Shown here in pieces: positions 8,313 to 15,601 of a stretch of 20,817 nucleotides of DNA (position 1 is its first letter; every line of letters begins with the position of its first letter). Below the pieces are notes generated by a model. It made no database searches and was not told where the DNA came from. It was given only the letters and a program-made list of their open reading frames with translations. The position numbers and the translations under genes were made by a program. The DNA is from an uncultured Ignavibacteria bacterium (GTDB lineage: Bacteria > Bacteroidota > Ignavibacteria > Ignavibacteriales > Ignavibacteriaceae), in contig CALKUG010000382.1 in NCBI GenBank assembly GCA_937996765.1, positions 1 through 20,817 on the forward strand, written 5' to 3'.

Positions 8313-8329
8313 AGCAAATTTAGTGCCAG
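8313..8329 (-). promoter_or_regulatory. Sigma-54 (RpoN) promoter for the flgB-fliK operon
   Basis: The minus strand reads CTGGCACTAAATTTGCT. Against the sigma-54 consensus TGGCACG-N4-TTGCW it differs only at the last base of the -24 block. The invariant GG (8327-8326) and GC (8315-8314) have the required spacing. The predicted start of transcription is near 8302, about 16 bases before the flgB ATG. An NtrC-family activator with the sigma-54-contacting GAFTGA loop is encoded about 7 kb upstream in the same cluster, which gives a plausible regulator. Confidence 0.85.
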
Positions 8330-8362
8330 TCTGAAATTCCCCGTTTTAATCAAGCAAAATTC

Positions 8363-8387
8363 TTTAGCCGATATTGGTTTGGCTAAA
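8363..8387 (-). terminator. Possible terminator of the chemotaxis operon
   Basis: A 7-bp inverted repeat (TTTAGCC at 8363-8369, GGCTAAA at 8381-8387) lies 16 bases beyond the stop of the last che-operon gene. Read on the minus strand it is followed by GAATTTTGC, a short T tract. It separates the che operon from the sigma-54 promoter for flgB. The stem is short, so termination could be partial. Confidence 0.45.
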
Positions 8388-8403
8388 TATAGACACCTGT
8401 AGT

Positions 8404-8682
8404 CTATTCTTCATTGTAGTCTAAAATCACACTCTTTGTCTGACCGCAAGAGCAAACAAATTTAATCTCTTTGATATTATCCTTGCTGTCTTTTTTAAGA
8501 ATAATCTTCACCCCTTCAAGACTTTCCTCTTCGACTTCAATTTTTGTGATACCCTGAATTTTAACAGATCCTGATTTAATAATATTCCCGGAAATATCAT
8601 CATCTCTGTAGGATATTTCTTTGAAAATATAATTCTGAAAGCCATCGTTTTGCTCGTTTGGAGCACTTGGTTTATCTGACAT
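8404..8682 (-). CDS. Small unknown protein with C-terminal CxCG motif, last gene of the che operon
   Basis: I do not recognise this 92-residue acidic protein. Its ATG overlaps the cheB stop by one base (TAATG), so translation is probably coupled to cheB. The N-terminal part is polar (MSDKPSAPNEQNDG). The rest alternates hydrophobic and charged residues, suggesting beta strands: SGSVKIQGITKIEVEEE, GVKIILKK. Near the end is FVCSCGQTKSVILDYNEE, with Cys77 and Cys79 in a C-x-C-G motif. Two cysteines alone could bind metal across a dimer, form a redox pair, or carry no metal. No membrane segment or signal peptide is visible. Context suggests a chemotaxis accessory acting with CheB or CheA, which is inference only. 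Confidence 0.72.
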   Translation of the reverse strand: MSDKPSAPNEQNDGFQNYIFKEISYRDDDISGNIIKSGSVKIQGITKIEVEEESLEGVKIILKKDSKDNIKEIKFVCSCGQTKSVILDYNEE

Positions 8683-9761
8683 TATAACACCATATTTATT
8701 GAATCAGCCATTTTGTCTAACGACACAACAGAATCAGCCAAGCCACCATCTACGATAGCTTTGGGCATACCATAAACAATACAACTTTCTTCATTTTGTG
8801 CAATGGCATAACCGCCTATTGCCTTTAACTCTTTAATTGCTTCAAATCCATCTTTTCCCATGCCTGTCATTATTACACCTAAGGCGTATTTACCATATAC
8901 CTGAACCACCGATCCCATCATTATATCGACACTGGGACGGTGTAACGTATTTGAAGGCTGATCTGCAATTTTTATCGTTGTGTTAGCTCCCTTTTGTAGA
9001 GTCATATGAAAACCACCGGGAGCAATATACACAGTACCGGGTTTGACAATTTCGTTATTCTCAGCTTCTTTAACCGCAACTTCACTCATGTCATTTAGTC
9101 TATCGGCTAATGATTTGGTGAATTTTGGAGGCATGTGTTGAACTATAAAAAACGGAATTCTCAGTTTTGCAGCACTTATTTTAGGAATCACTTTTTGCAA
9201 TGAAAGAGGTCCACCTGTTGAGATTCCTAATGCAACTGCTTTATAGGGAATTTTTGGTAGTGGCTTGCTGGAAGTAACAACCCCGCCGACTCGTTTTCCA
9301 TCATCAGTTTTTGATGAAATTCGACTAAGCCTACTTAAAGTCTCTCGAACACTTCTGTGTCTTGCTATCTCTTTAATTTTCCGAATCAGGTCTTCTTTTA
9401 TGGCTCCGATATTAACGTTGACGTACGACATCTCTTTCGGGATGAAATCAACGGCACCCAGTTCCATTGCTTTGATGGTTGCTTCGGCACCTTCGGTAGT
9501 AAGCGAGCTTATCATAATTACTGAGGTGGGACACTCAGCCATAATCTTCTTTAGCGAAGTAAGCCCATCCATCACGGGCATTTCAATATCGAGAGTTACT
9601 ATATCAGGTCTGAGTTTTTTAACCATCTCAAACCCCTCGAGACCATTTTTCGCCTGTCCTACAATTTCTATCTCCGGGTCATTTCCCAAGAGAATAGAAA
9701 GTGATTTCCGCATAAATGCAGAGTCATCAATAATAACTAATTTGATAGCAGATTTTAACAA
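8682..9761 (-). CDS. cheB: Chemotaxis response regulator / protein-glutamate methylesterase CheB
   Basis: This 359-residue two-domain protein has an N-terminal receiver with acidic residues at Asp12-Asp13 and phosphoacceptor Asp58 (VTLDIEMPVMDGL). After a linker (about 130-170) comes the methylesterase domain with the catalytic triad candidates Ser181 (GISTGGP), His209 (VQHMPPKFT) and Asp304 (MTGMGKDGFEA). CheB removes methyl groups from, or deamidates, glutamates of chemoreceptors once phosphorylated by CheA, providing adaptation opposite CheR. I see no C-terminal receptor-tethering pentapeptide. The start is TTG at 9761, one base after the cheA stop; the first ATG (codon 17) would cut away the acidic pocket, so the TTG is required. 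The next gene overlaps by one base. Confidence 0.97.
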   Translation of the reverse strand: MLKSAIKLVIIDDSAFMRKSLSILLGNDPEIEIVGQAKNGLEGFEMVKKLRPDIVTLDIEMPVMDGLTSLKKIMAECPTSVIMISSLTTEGAEATIKAMELGAVDFIPKEMSYVNVNIGAIKEDLIRKIKEIARHRSVRETLSRLSRISSKTDDGKRVGGVVTSSKPLPKIPYKAVALGISTGGPLSLQKVIPKISAAKLRIPFFIVQHMPPKFTKSLADRLNDMSEVAVKEAENNEIVKPGTVYIAPGGFHMTLQKGANTTIKIADQPSNTLHRPSVDIMMGSVVQVYGKYALGVIMTGMGKDGFEAIKELKAIGGYAIAQNEESCIVYGMPKAIVDGGLADSVVSLDKMADSINMVL

Positions 9762-9762
9762 A

Positions 9763-11622
9763 TTATAACACCGAGTTTACGATTTCAGCTAAATCGAGAA
9801 TCATCACAACTTTACCGTCACCCATAATGGTTGAGCCGGCAATTCCGTGTATGGTTCCCAAATACTCGCCGAGTGATTTTATTACAATTTCTCTCTGACC
9901 AATAAGTTCGTCAACTTTGATTCCAAATTTCTTCTCTGCTACACCTACCACTACAACATACTGAGATTCTTTGTTCTCTTGGTTGTTTGAGTACTTGTAT
10001 AAAAGCCGATCAATATCAACCAAAGGAAGTACTATATCCCTGAGCTTAATTACCTGCTTTTTGTTTACAGAATAAATTTGTTTTTTAGAAATACGAACTA
10101 CTTCAATAACTGAACTGAGTGGTACAACTACTGTTTCGCCAATAATATTAACAAGCAAACCTTGGATTATAGCAAGGGTAAGGGGAAGCTTGATAATAAT
10201 TTTGGTGCGAACATTAACTTCTGATTCAACATTGATAATACCACGAAGCTTGGTAACGTTCGTCTTAACAACATCCATTCCTACGCCGCGCCCGGAAATA
10301 TTGGTTACTTTTGCTGCAGTTGAAAAACCTGGCAAAAATATGAGATTAAAAGCTTCTTGTTTAGTAAGTTCACGCGCCTTCTCTTCTGATATAAGGCCCT
10401 TACTAACGGCTTTGGATTTAATAATTTCAGTATCTATACCCTTGCCGTCATCTTCGATGGTAATAATGATGTTATTTCCTTCGTGTTCTGCAGCCAACGT
10501 AATGGTACCGGTGGGCTTTTTGCCCTTTTTCATTCTTTCTTCGGGCGTCTCAACACCATGATCTACACTGTTTCGTATAAGGTGAACCAATGGATCGTTA
10601 ATTTCTTCGATAAGTGTTTTATCAAGCTCTGTATCTTCACCAAAGATTTCGAGTTCTATATCTTTTTTAGTTGCTTTACTTAAATCACGCACCAAACGAG
10701 GGAATTTATTAAACACCTTACCAATCTTAATCATTCTCGTTTTCATTACAGCAAGCTGTAACTCAGTGGTCATCAAATCAATATGACGCGATGTTTCTGA
10801 AAGATCGCGAGAAAGTTTAGTGCCTTCGTAATTTAAAGAGGCTTCGTTTGTAATTTGTGTTAATCTGTTTCTGCCCAAAACCAATTCTTGAACCAAATTA
10901 AGTAGTTCATTAAGACGTTCAACATCTACACGGATGCTGTTATCGCCCTTCTTGGATGCACCGCCCACAGCCGCAACTTCGGCAGCTGGAGCTGTTTCGG
11001 CTTTAGATTGAATTGTTGGACCTGTTGGTGCCACCGGAATAGGAATAACCTCGGGCTCTTCATCAGGTTCATCATCATGTTCAACTTCGGGTTCATGGTC
11101 TGATTCTTCAGTAGCGACGTTGGTGAGCTCAGGGGTAGGTGTTGGCTCCGGAACAAAAACATCCTCTTGAGAAGCTTCTTCATGTTCAGCGGTTTCGCCA
11201 CCTGTTTTACCCTCAACAATATCAATTACAAATTGAAGTTTTATTGTGGCAGGATCTATATCATACTCTTCGTTTAACTGAGATTCAATAACGGAGAGTA
11301 GTGCTTTTATGGTATCGTAAGATACTAAAATAGCATCCATTATCTGATCGTTAAGCTTTGCTTCGCCTTTGCGGAGTTTATTAAGTAAATCCTCACCAAG
11401 GTGAGTTACTTTTTGTAAACGCTCTAAACCAAGAAATCCTGAAGTACCTTTTATAGTATGGAATGACCTAAAAATATCGTTAAGAAGATCGGTGTCATCC
11501 GGACGCCTTTCCAGCTCAACCAAATCAAGGTCTAATTTGTCTAAAATCTCTACAGTTTCTACCACAAAACTGTCGAAGATTTCCTTCATATCGGGGTCAC
11601 GAAGTATCGAGTAATCTGCCAT
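9763..11622 (-). CDS. cheA: Chemotaxis histidine kinase CheA, lacking a P2 domain
   Basis: This 619-residue kinase shows P1 with phospho-acceptor His55 in FRSFHTIKGTSGF. An acidic, Pro-rich linker (about 140-225) stands where a P2 domain would be expected. P3 dimerisation starts near 228 (VDVERLNELLNLVQELV). P4 ATPase has the N box with His347 (LVHLIRNSVDHGV), the G1 box DDGKGI (391-396) and the G2 box GRGVGMD (444-450). A CheW-like P5 runs from about 478 to the end. CheA autophosphorylates under receptor control and passes phosphate to CheY and CheB. With no P2, response regulators must dock on P1 directly or on linker elements. It begins 8 bases after cheZ with AAGGTG as ribosome site. No cheW is present in the window, so the coupling protein must be encoded elsewhere. 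Confidence 0.97.
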   Translation of the reverse strand: MADYSILRDPDMKEIFDSFVVETVEILDKLDLDLVELERRPDDTDLLNDIFRSFHTIKGTSGFLGLERLQKVTHLGEDLLNKLRKGEAKLNDQIMDAILVSYDTIKALLSVIESQLNEEYDIDPATIKLQFVIDIVEGKTGGETAEHEEASQEDVFVPEPTPTPELTNVATEESDHEPEVEHDDEPDEEPEVIPIPVAPTGPTIQSKAETAPAAEVAAVGGASKKGDNSIRVDVERLNELLNLVQELVLGRNRLTQITNEASLNYEGTKLSRDLSETSRHIDLMTTELQLAVMKTRMIKIGKVFNKFPRLVRDLSKATKKDIELEIFGEDTELDKTLIEEINDPLVHLIRNSVDHGVETPEERMKKGKKPTGTITLAAEHEGNNIIITIEDDGKGIDTEIIKSKAVSKGLISEEKARELTKQEAFNLIFLPGFSTAAKVTNISGRGVGMDVVKTNVTKLRGIINVESEVNVRTKIIIKLPLTLAIIQGLLVNIIGETVVVPLSSVIEVVRISKKQIYSVNKKQVIKLRDIVLPLVDIDRLLYKYSNNQENKESQYVVVVGVAEKKFGIKVDELIGQREIVIKSLGEYLGTIHGIAGSTIMGDGKVVMILDLAEIVNSVL

Positions 11623-11630
11623 AAGACACC

Positions 11631-12404
11631 TTATGAGAAAAGTTTGTCAATATCTGCCTGGGAGGCCTGTTGTTTGCTGTCTGCATAAATTTGATCAGCA
11701 GCTTTTTGTTTTTCACCATCTTTAGTGTAACTGGCTTTCGGGTCGAACGTAACACCCTCAGGCACTTGAATATCCATACCGTTAAAATCGCCTTTGAGTT
11801 GCGATTGGTCAATATCAGAAACTAATGTTGCCAACTTGGTATGTACAGAGTTAATTAAGTGATTAACCGCAGCCAATTGTTGAGCAGTTATATCTTGAAC
11901 CTGTAACGAAAGTGTTATTTGATACGTGTCCTCTTTCATAGTATTAATCTGTTCGATAAGATTTGTTGCCAAATCTTCATCCTGATCAAGAGGAATAATT
12001 TGATCCACTAAGGCTGAAATCTCGGTGTTTGCACCGGACAACTCTTTAATTTTACCAAGAAGTTCTTTTCGCTTGGTAGAATCTGAAGAAAGCTTGTTTA
12101 ATTTTTCTTCCGATTGATACAACACATTTGTTATTTTGTCAACCAAATCCAAAATCTCAGTAGTAGCCAATTCTGTTGATTTGGTTACATTGTTAATTTG
12201 ATTGGTCGCCTGGGGCATCTTTGTTGTAGAATCAGAGATAGAAGAATTTATGTTTTCGAGAAGAGGAACTATCTCTTTCATAAACTCGATAAGACTTTGA
12301 ATAATGGGGACTATACGCTCACCGAATTTGAAAAGATTTTTCAAATCATTTAGCTTATCGAAAACATTGGAAAGATTTGTTCCTGAAAATACCTGACTAC
12401 TCAT
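11631..12404 (-). CDS. cheZ: CheY-P phosphatase CheZ
   Basis: I chose the ATG at 12404 (257 residues). A GTG at 12419 overlapping the cheY stop would add five residues and cannot be excluded. The protein is almost all helix, consistent with the long CheZ hairpin. The catalytic signature is LQVQDITAQQL, matching the D-L-T-G-Q motif of enteric CheZ; the acidic residue (Asp171) and Gln (Gln175) that remove phosphate from CheY are both present. The C terminus is SQADIDKLFS, which resembles the CheY-binding peptide at the N terminus of FliM (SQxEIDALL) and fits the C-terminal CheY-docking tail of CheZ. It is longer than enteric CheZ (214 residues). Location directly after a canonical cheY supports the call. 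Confidence 0.9.
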   Translation of the reverse strand: MSSQVFSGTNLSNVFDKLNDLKNLFKFGERIVPIIQSLIEFMKEIVPLLENINSSISDSTTKMPQATNQINNVTKSTELATTEILDLVDKITNVLYQSEEKLNKLSSDSTKRKELLGKIKELSGANTEISALVDQIIPLDQDEDLATNLIEQINTMKEDTYQITLSLQVQDITAQQLAAVNHLINSVHTKLATLVSDIDQSQLKGDFNGMDIQVPEGVTFDPKASYTKDGEKQKAADQIYADSKQQASQADIDKLFS

Positions 12405-12415
12405 GGTTTTACCAA

Positions 12416-12796
12416 TCACTTAATTGTACTAAGAATTTGTTCTATTTTTTCTTTCAATACCTGGGGTGTAAAAGGTTTAACAATATAATTGTTTACTTTT
12501 GCCTGTAGTGCTTCAACTATATCCTCTTTAACACCACGAGTGGTTACCATAAGAATGGGCAAATTTGCAGTTCGAGCATCTGCGCGAACTGTTTTTGTAA
12601 AATCAAGCCCTGAAAGATTGGGCATATTCCAGTCAGTTATAATAAAATTAAGATCTCCGTCGGAGCTTAGTTTAGCAAGAGCCTCTTTTCCGTCAGCCGC
12701 CTCAACATAGTTCTCATAACCGAGGTTTTTCAACGAGTTAATAACGATTCTTCTCATGGTTACAGAATCATCAACAACTAAAAACTTTAAATCCAT
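12416..12796 (-). CDS. cheY: Chemotaxis response regulator CheY (canonical motor type)
   Basis: This 126-residue single receiver domain has an acidic pair at Asp9-Asp10 and phosphoacceptor Asp55 in ITDWNMPNLSGLDF, which closely follows the enteric CheY signature DWNMPNMDGL. Next come the switch Thr in MVTTRG and the conserved Lys in YIVKPFTP. There is no output domain, so it acts by binding another protein, most likely FliM at the motor when phosphorylated by CheA. It is immediately followed by cheZ, its expected phosphatase. AAGGAAC lies about 8 bases before the ATG. Of the two receivers here, this is the better candidate for the motor-binding CheY. Confidence 0.95.
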   Translation of the reverse strand: MDLKFLVVDDSVTMRRIVINSLKNLGYENYVEAADGKEALAKLSSDGDLNFIITDWNMPNLSGLDFTKTVRADARTANLPILMVTTRGVKEDIVEALQAKVNNYIVKPFTPQVLKEKIEQILSTIK

Positions 12797-12814
12797 TGAG
12801 TTGTTCCTTCAACT

Positions 12815-13180
12815 TTAGTTTAGATATTTAGCAACTTCGTATTGAATGCGTTTGGGGTCGAAGGGCTTCACTAAATATGAATTAGCACCACACTTCATAC
12901 CACGCTCTATCTCTGCACTACCCGAAAGAGATGAAAGGATAATGATTGGAATATCTTTATACTCCGGGGTTTCTCTAATTATTTTTATTAGTTCAAACCC
13001 ATCAAGATTTGGCATATTAAGGTCTGTTATTACAAGATCTATTTTTTGTTGTGGTAGTTTCTCAACTGCCTCCATACCGTCGCCGGCGGCAACCACAGCA
13101 AACCCTTGTATGTTTAATGCAACAGCAACAAACTTTCTTATGGTAGGGGAGTCATCTGCAACAAGAATTGTTTTCTTCAT
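12815..13180 (-). CDS. Second stand-alone CheY-like receiver protein
   Basis: This 121-residue receiver domain has the acidic pair at Asp9-Asp10, phosphoacceptor Asp53 (ITDLNMPNLDGFEL), a Ser in the switch position (ILSSLSG) and the conserved Lys in YLVKPFDP. It has no output domain. It differs from the neighbouring canonical CheY in using Ser instead of Thr at the switch site and lacking the DWNMPN signature. I infer a second chemotaxis regulator acting as phosphate sink, adaptor or partner of the HEAT-repeat protein or CheR, but this is not shown by sequence. It follows cheR by 6 bases, with AAAGGA upstream of the ATG. Confidence 0.9.
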   Translation of the reverse strand: MKKTILVADDSPTIRKFVAVALNIQGFAVVAAGDGMEAVEKLPQQKIDLVITDLNMPNLDGFELIKIIRETPEYKDIPIIILSSLSGSAEIERGMKCGANSYLVKPFDPKRIQYEVAKYLN

Positions 13181-13186
13181 AATTTA

Positions 13187-14101
13187 TTAATCCTTTTTGT
13201 AACCGATGGTTTTAGGAAAACTTACAAGGCGGAACGCTTTTGAAATACTTTGTAAAGTCTCTGAGTAACCAATAAACAGATATCCACCTTTATTGAGAGA
13301 ATTATACAAGTGCGATACTACCTTTATTTTTGATTTTACATCAAAATATATAAGAACGTTTGCACAGAAAATAATATCAAAGTTTGTCATTGCTTTCATT
13401 GCAGGGTCATCATAAAGATTCATAACCTTGAATGTTACATTGCGAGTGACTTCCGGGTCCAAAATATACTCACCGTTTATCTGCTTAAAATACTTTTTCA
13501 AATAGAACGGCGGCGTATTGCGTACCGAATAATCTCTATAAACTGCTTTTTTTGCTGTTTCTACAACAGCAAAATTTATATCGGTTCCCACAATCTCAAA
13601 TTCAAGTTTGGGGAATTTTGGTTTGATTAGCTCTTTTATGACAATGGCTGTAGAATACGCCTCTTCACCAGAGGATGAGGCCGCACTCCAAATCCGTATC
13701 TTGTTTTTATTAACCCTTGTTGGGCTCATTAATATTTCGGGGATTACCTTCGATACCAGTACATCCAATTGCGGCTGATTCCGGAAAAAGAACGTTTCGT
13801 TGATAGTAATTACTTCGAACAGATACTTCTTTTCATTAATCCTATCATGACCGTGCTTTACATAGTCCATATACTTCTCATAGGAATCTATGCCCAAAAA
13901 ACTCATTCGTTTTTGTAAGCGACTTTCCAACAGATATTTTTTATTATCTTGAAAATAGATTCCGCAGAGTGCATAAATAAACTCACGCCAATCCTGAAAT
14001 GCCTTATCAGTCATTTTTAAACTATTTAAGGGATTGGAGGCACCGGCTGATCCTGGTAAGCGAGATGCATCTTGTGGGTTGTTATTAAAATTCTGTAACA
14101 T
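13187..14101 (-). CDS. cheR: Chemotaxis protein methyltransferase CheR
   Basis: I chose the ATG at 14101 (304 residues); a GTG two codons upstream is an alternative. After a 30-residue polar N-terminal extension comes the CheR N domain. The catalytic region follows with INETFFFRNQPQ (about 100-111), the SAM-binding IWSAASSSGEEAYS (about 137-150), the acidic ribose contact VGTDIN (about 171-176) and CANVLIYFD (about 246-254). CheR methylates glutamates of chemoreceptors using S-adenosylmethionine, opposing CheB. In most homologues the third of these motifs reads RNVLIYF; here Ala replaces Arg. No receptor-tethering beta subdomain anomaly is evident. It lies between the HEAT-repeat gene and two cheY genes in a compact operon. 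Confidence 0.95.
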   Translation of the reverse strand: MLQNFNNNPQDASRLPGSAGASNPLNSLKMTDKAFQDWREFIYALCGIYFQDNKKYLLESRLQKRMSFLGIDSYEKYMDYVKHGHDRINEKKYLFEVITINETFFFRNQPQLDVLVSKVIPEILMSPTRVNKNKIRIWSAASSSGEEAYSTAIVIKELIKPKFPKLEFEIVGTDINFAVVETAKKAVYRDYSVRNTPPFYLKKYFKQINGEYILDPEVTRNVTFKVMNLYDDPAMKAMTNFDIIFCANVLIYFDVKSKIKVVSHLYNSLNKGGYLFIGYSETLQSISKAFRLVSFPKTIGYKKD

Positions 14102-14123
14102 TAACACCTATTCCTGGTATAAT

Positions 14124-15485
14124 TTAACTTCTCTGTGAGAGCACCCATTCTGCGCGTTGCTGTATCATTTCTTCTGAATCGGCAGCAAGAGTTCTGAGTC
14201 CGTCGTTTGAGCGCGAATCCTCAATTTGCTCTAATATATCAACCAGCAACAATTTATTCCATGTATTCGAGTCACTCAACATGGTATCAAGAAACACAAA
14301 TGCTGTTTCTCTATTAGTTGTAAAAAGAAGCTCCATCGAAAATCGACGAACTTCCTCATTAGGATTTGTTAAACACTCTGAAAGGCGTTCTGTAAGGTTG
14401 TGAAGCTCAAGTCCACCAAGGGTTTTCAATCCTTCGCCCCCATCCATATCTAATGTTTGTTTCAATAGTTCAAGTAACGAACGAAGATTGTGTTGCGTTT
14501 GACGTAACTTATCGATCAATTGCGTATAGAACATGGAGGGTTGCTCTATTAAAATTGCTTGCAGATTTCCATCAATTTCCGGGTCGCTACCATAAGCATT
14601 TATACATGCATTGAGGACTTCCGCATCTCGATAAAGTGTTAACAATGCAGCCGCTGATTGACGATACTTTAAATCGGCTTCACTCAACGTATTAAGAATT
14701 GCGTGCTTTGTGGTTTCATCGAATGGAATTTCTAATCCTAACCTGTCTTTCAAAGCATTTAACGATGAAACAATAGCCCAGTTTAATGGGGGTTGAGCAT
14801 TTTTTAATTTTGAAAGTATAAAGTAGAATGTCTGCTGATCACCAATCTCACCAAAGCTTTCCAAAACCGAAAATCGTGAGAGTTCATCTATCTCATCGTA
14901 GCGCTCAATTAAAAATTCTAACGCGCTTGCAGAGCCGATTTTCCCAAACGTTTCAGCTATAGTAGGTCTATAAAGTTCATTTTTATCAAAAGCTTTTTTA
15001 AGCTCTTCTATTGCACCTTCAGCCTTCATACTTCCGAGGGCCTCAATACAGGCTAAGGCAACGTTTTCATTCTGAGTTTCAATGAGTATATTTTTAACCA
15101 TCTCAACTGGTGCGTCATCGCCAATCAATGCAAAGATATCTATAATGAACTTTTGGTCGTCATCGTCCGAAGTTCTTAGATATTTCATCATTGCTGGAAT
15201 TGAGTTTAGACCTCTACGCACCAAAATTTCTCCGGCTAAATTTCTTACTGAAATTTCTTCCGACGAAATGAAGGGCACAACCAATTCGGGTATGGTTTCG
15301 AAGTCGTTATATGCAAGGGTCATACTTATAGCATCTCGAACACCTTTATCGGTGTCGGTCATTTTGGCCACTAGGGCCTTTGCGATTTCGAGGTTTATTT
15401 CCTCGGAAAGCAGATTCTCCGCTGTCTCTCGGCGTTCGGCGGGGTCATCAGAGTTTAAGCTGATCTGAATAGTTGCAAAATCCAT
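14124..15485 (-). CDS. HEAT-repeat protein heading the chemotaxis operon
   Basis: This 453-residue protein consists of tandem helical repeats of about 30 residues. Several match the HEAT/PBS-lyase-like pattern, for example VALACIEALGSMKAEGAIEE, PTIAETFGKIGSASALEFL and FSVLESFGEIGDQQTFYFIL. I see no catalytic motif, signal peptide or membrane segment, and it is acidic, so it is probably a cytoplasmic binding scaffold. I chose the ATG at 15485; a TTG three codons upstream (15494) also opens the frame. It is the first gene of the che operon and precedes cheR by 22 bases. That suggests a chemotaxis role such as scaffolding the array or binding CheY or CheR. The function is unknown, and HEAT repeats also occur in unrelated proteins. 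Confidence 0.85.
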   Translation of the reverse strand: MDFATIQISLNSDDPAERRETAENLLSEEINLEIAKALVAKMTDTDKGVRDAISMTLAYNDFETIPELVVPFISSEEISVRNLAGEILVRRGLNSIPAMMKYLRTSDDDDQKFIIDIFALIGDDAPVEMVKNILIETQNENVALACIEALGSMKAEGAIEELKKAFDKNELYRPTIAETFGKIGSASALEFLIERYDEIDELSRFSVLESFGEIGDQQTFYFILSKLKNAQPPLNWAIVSSLNALKDRLGLEIPFDETTKHAILNTLSEADLKYRQSAAALLTLYRDAEVLNACINAYGSDPEIDGNLQAILIEQPSMFYTQLIDKLRQTQHNLRSLLELLKQTLDMDGGEGLKTLGGLELHNLTERLSECLTNPNEEVRRFSMELLFTTNRETAFVFLDTMLSDSNTWNKLLLVDILEQIEDSRSNDGLRTLAADSEEMIQQRAEWVLSQRS

Positions 15486-15536
15486 AGAACACAATCCGTT
15501 TCACTTCTTGAACATGAGTAGTGGTAGGGGCGAAAA

Positions 15537-15565
15537 ATAATATTTTTTCGACACTAATCACACAA
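15537..15565 (-). promoter_or_regulatory. Candidate sigma-70-type promoter for the chemotaxis operon
   Basis: On the minus strand TTGTGT (15565-15560) and TATTAT (15542-15537) are separated by 17 bases, resembling -35 and -10 boxes. A 7-bp inverted repeat, CGAAAAA (15531-15537) with TTTTTCG (15544-15550), overlaps the -10. The region is very AT-rich, so a chance match is possible. No sigma-54 or sigma-28 element is obvious here. Confidence 0.35.
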
Positions 15566-15600
15566 TTATTCGATTAAATTAACAAAGAATCTTTTAGTGT
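15551..15600 (-). terminator. Weak inverted repeat after the NtrC-type regulator gene
   Basis: ACACTAA (15551-15557) and TTAGTGT (15594-15600) could pair across a 36-base loop, beginning one base after the regulator's stop codon. There is no long T tract directly after the stem, so this is a poor terminator. Read-through from the regulator gene into the che operon is quite possible. The roughly 115-base gap holds only this repeat and the candidate promoter. Confidence 0.2.
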
Positions 15601-15601
15601 G

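Noticed and set aside
9265..9768. 167-residue plus-strand open frame opposite cheB
   Set aside because: Antisense shadow of a well-conserved gene; no family motif and hydrophobic composition expected from complement coding.
10926..11225. 99-residue minus-strand frame inside cheA
   Set aside because: Out-of-frame reading of the low-complexity acidic linker of CheA.
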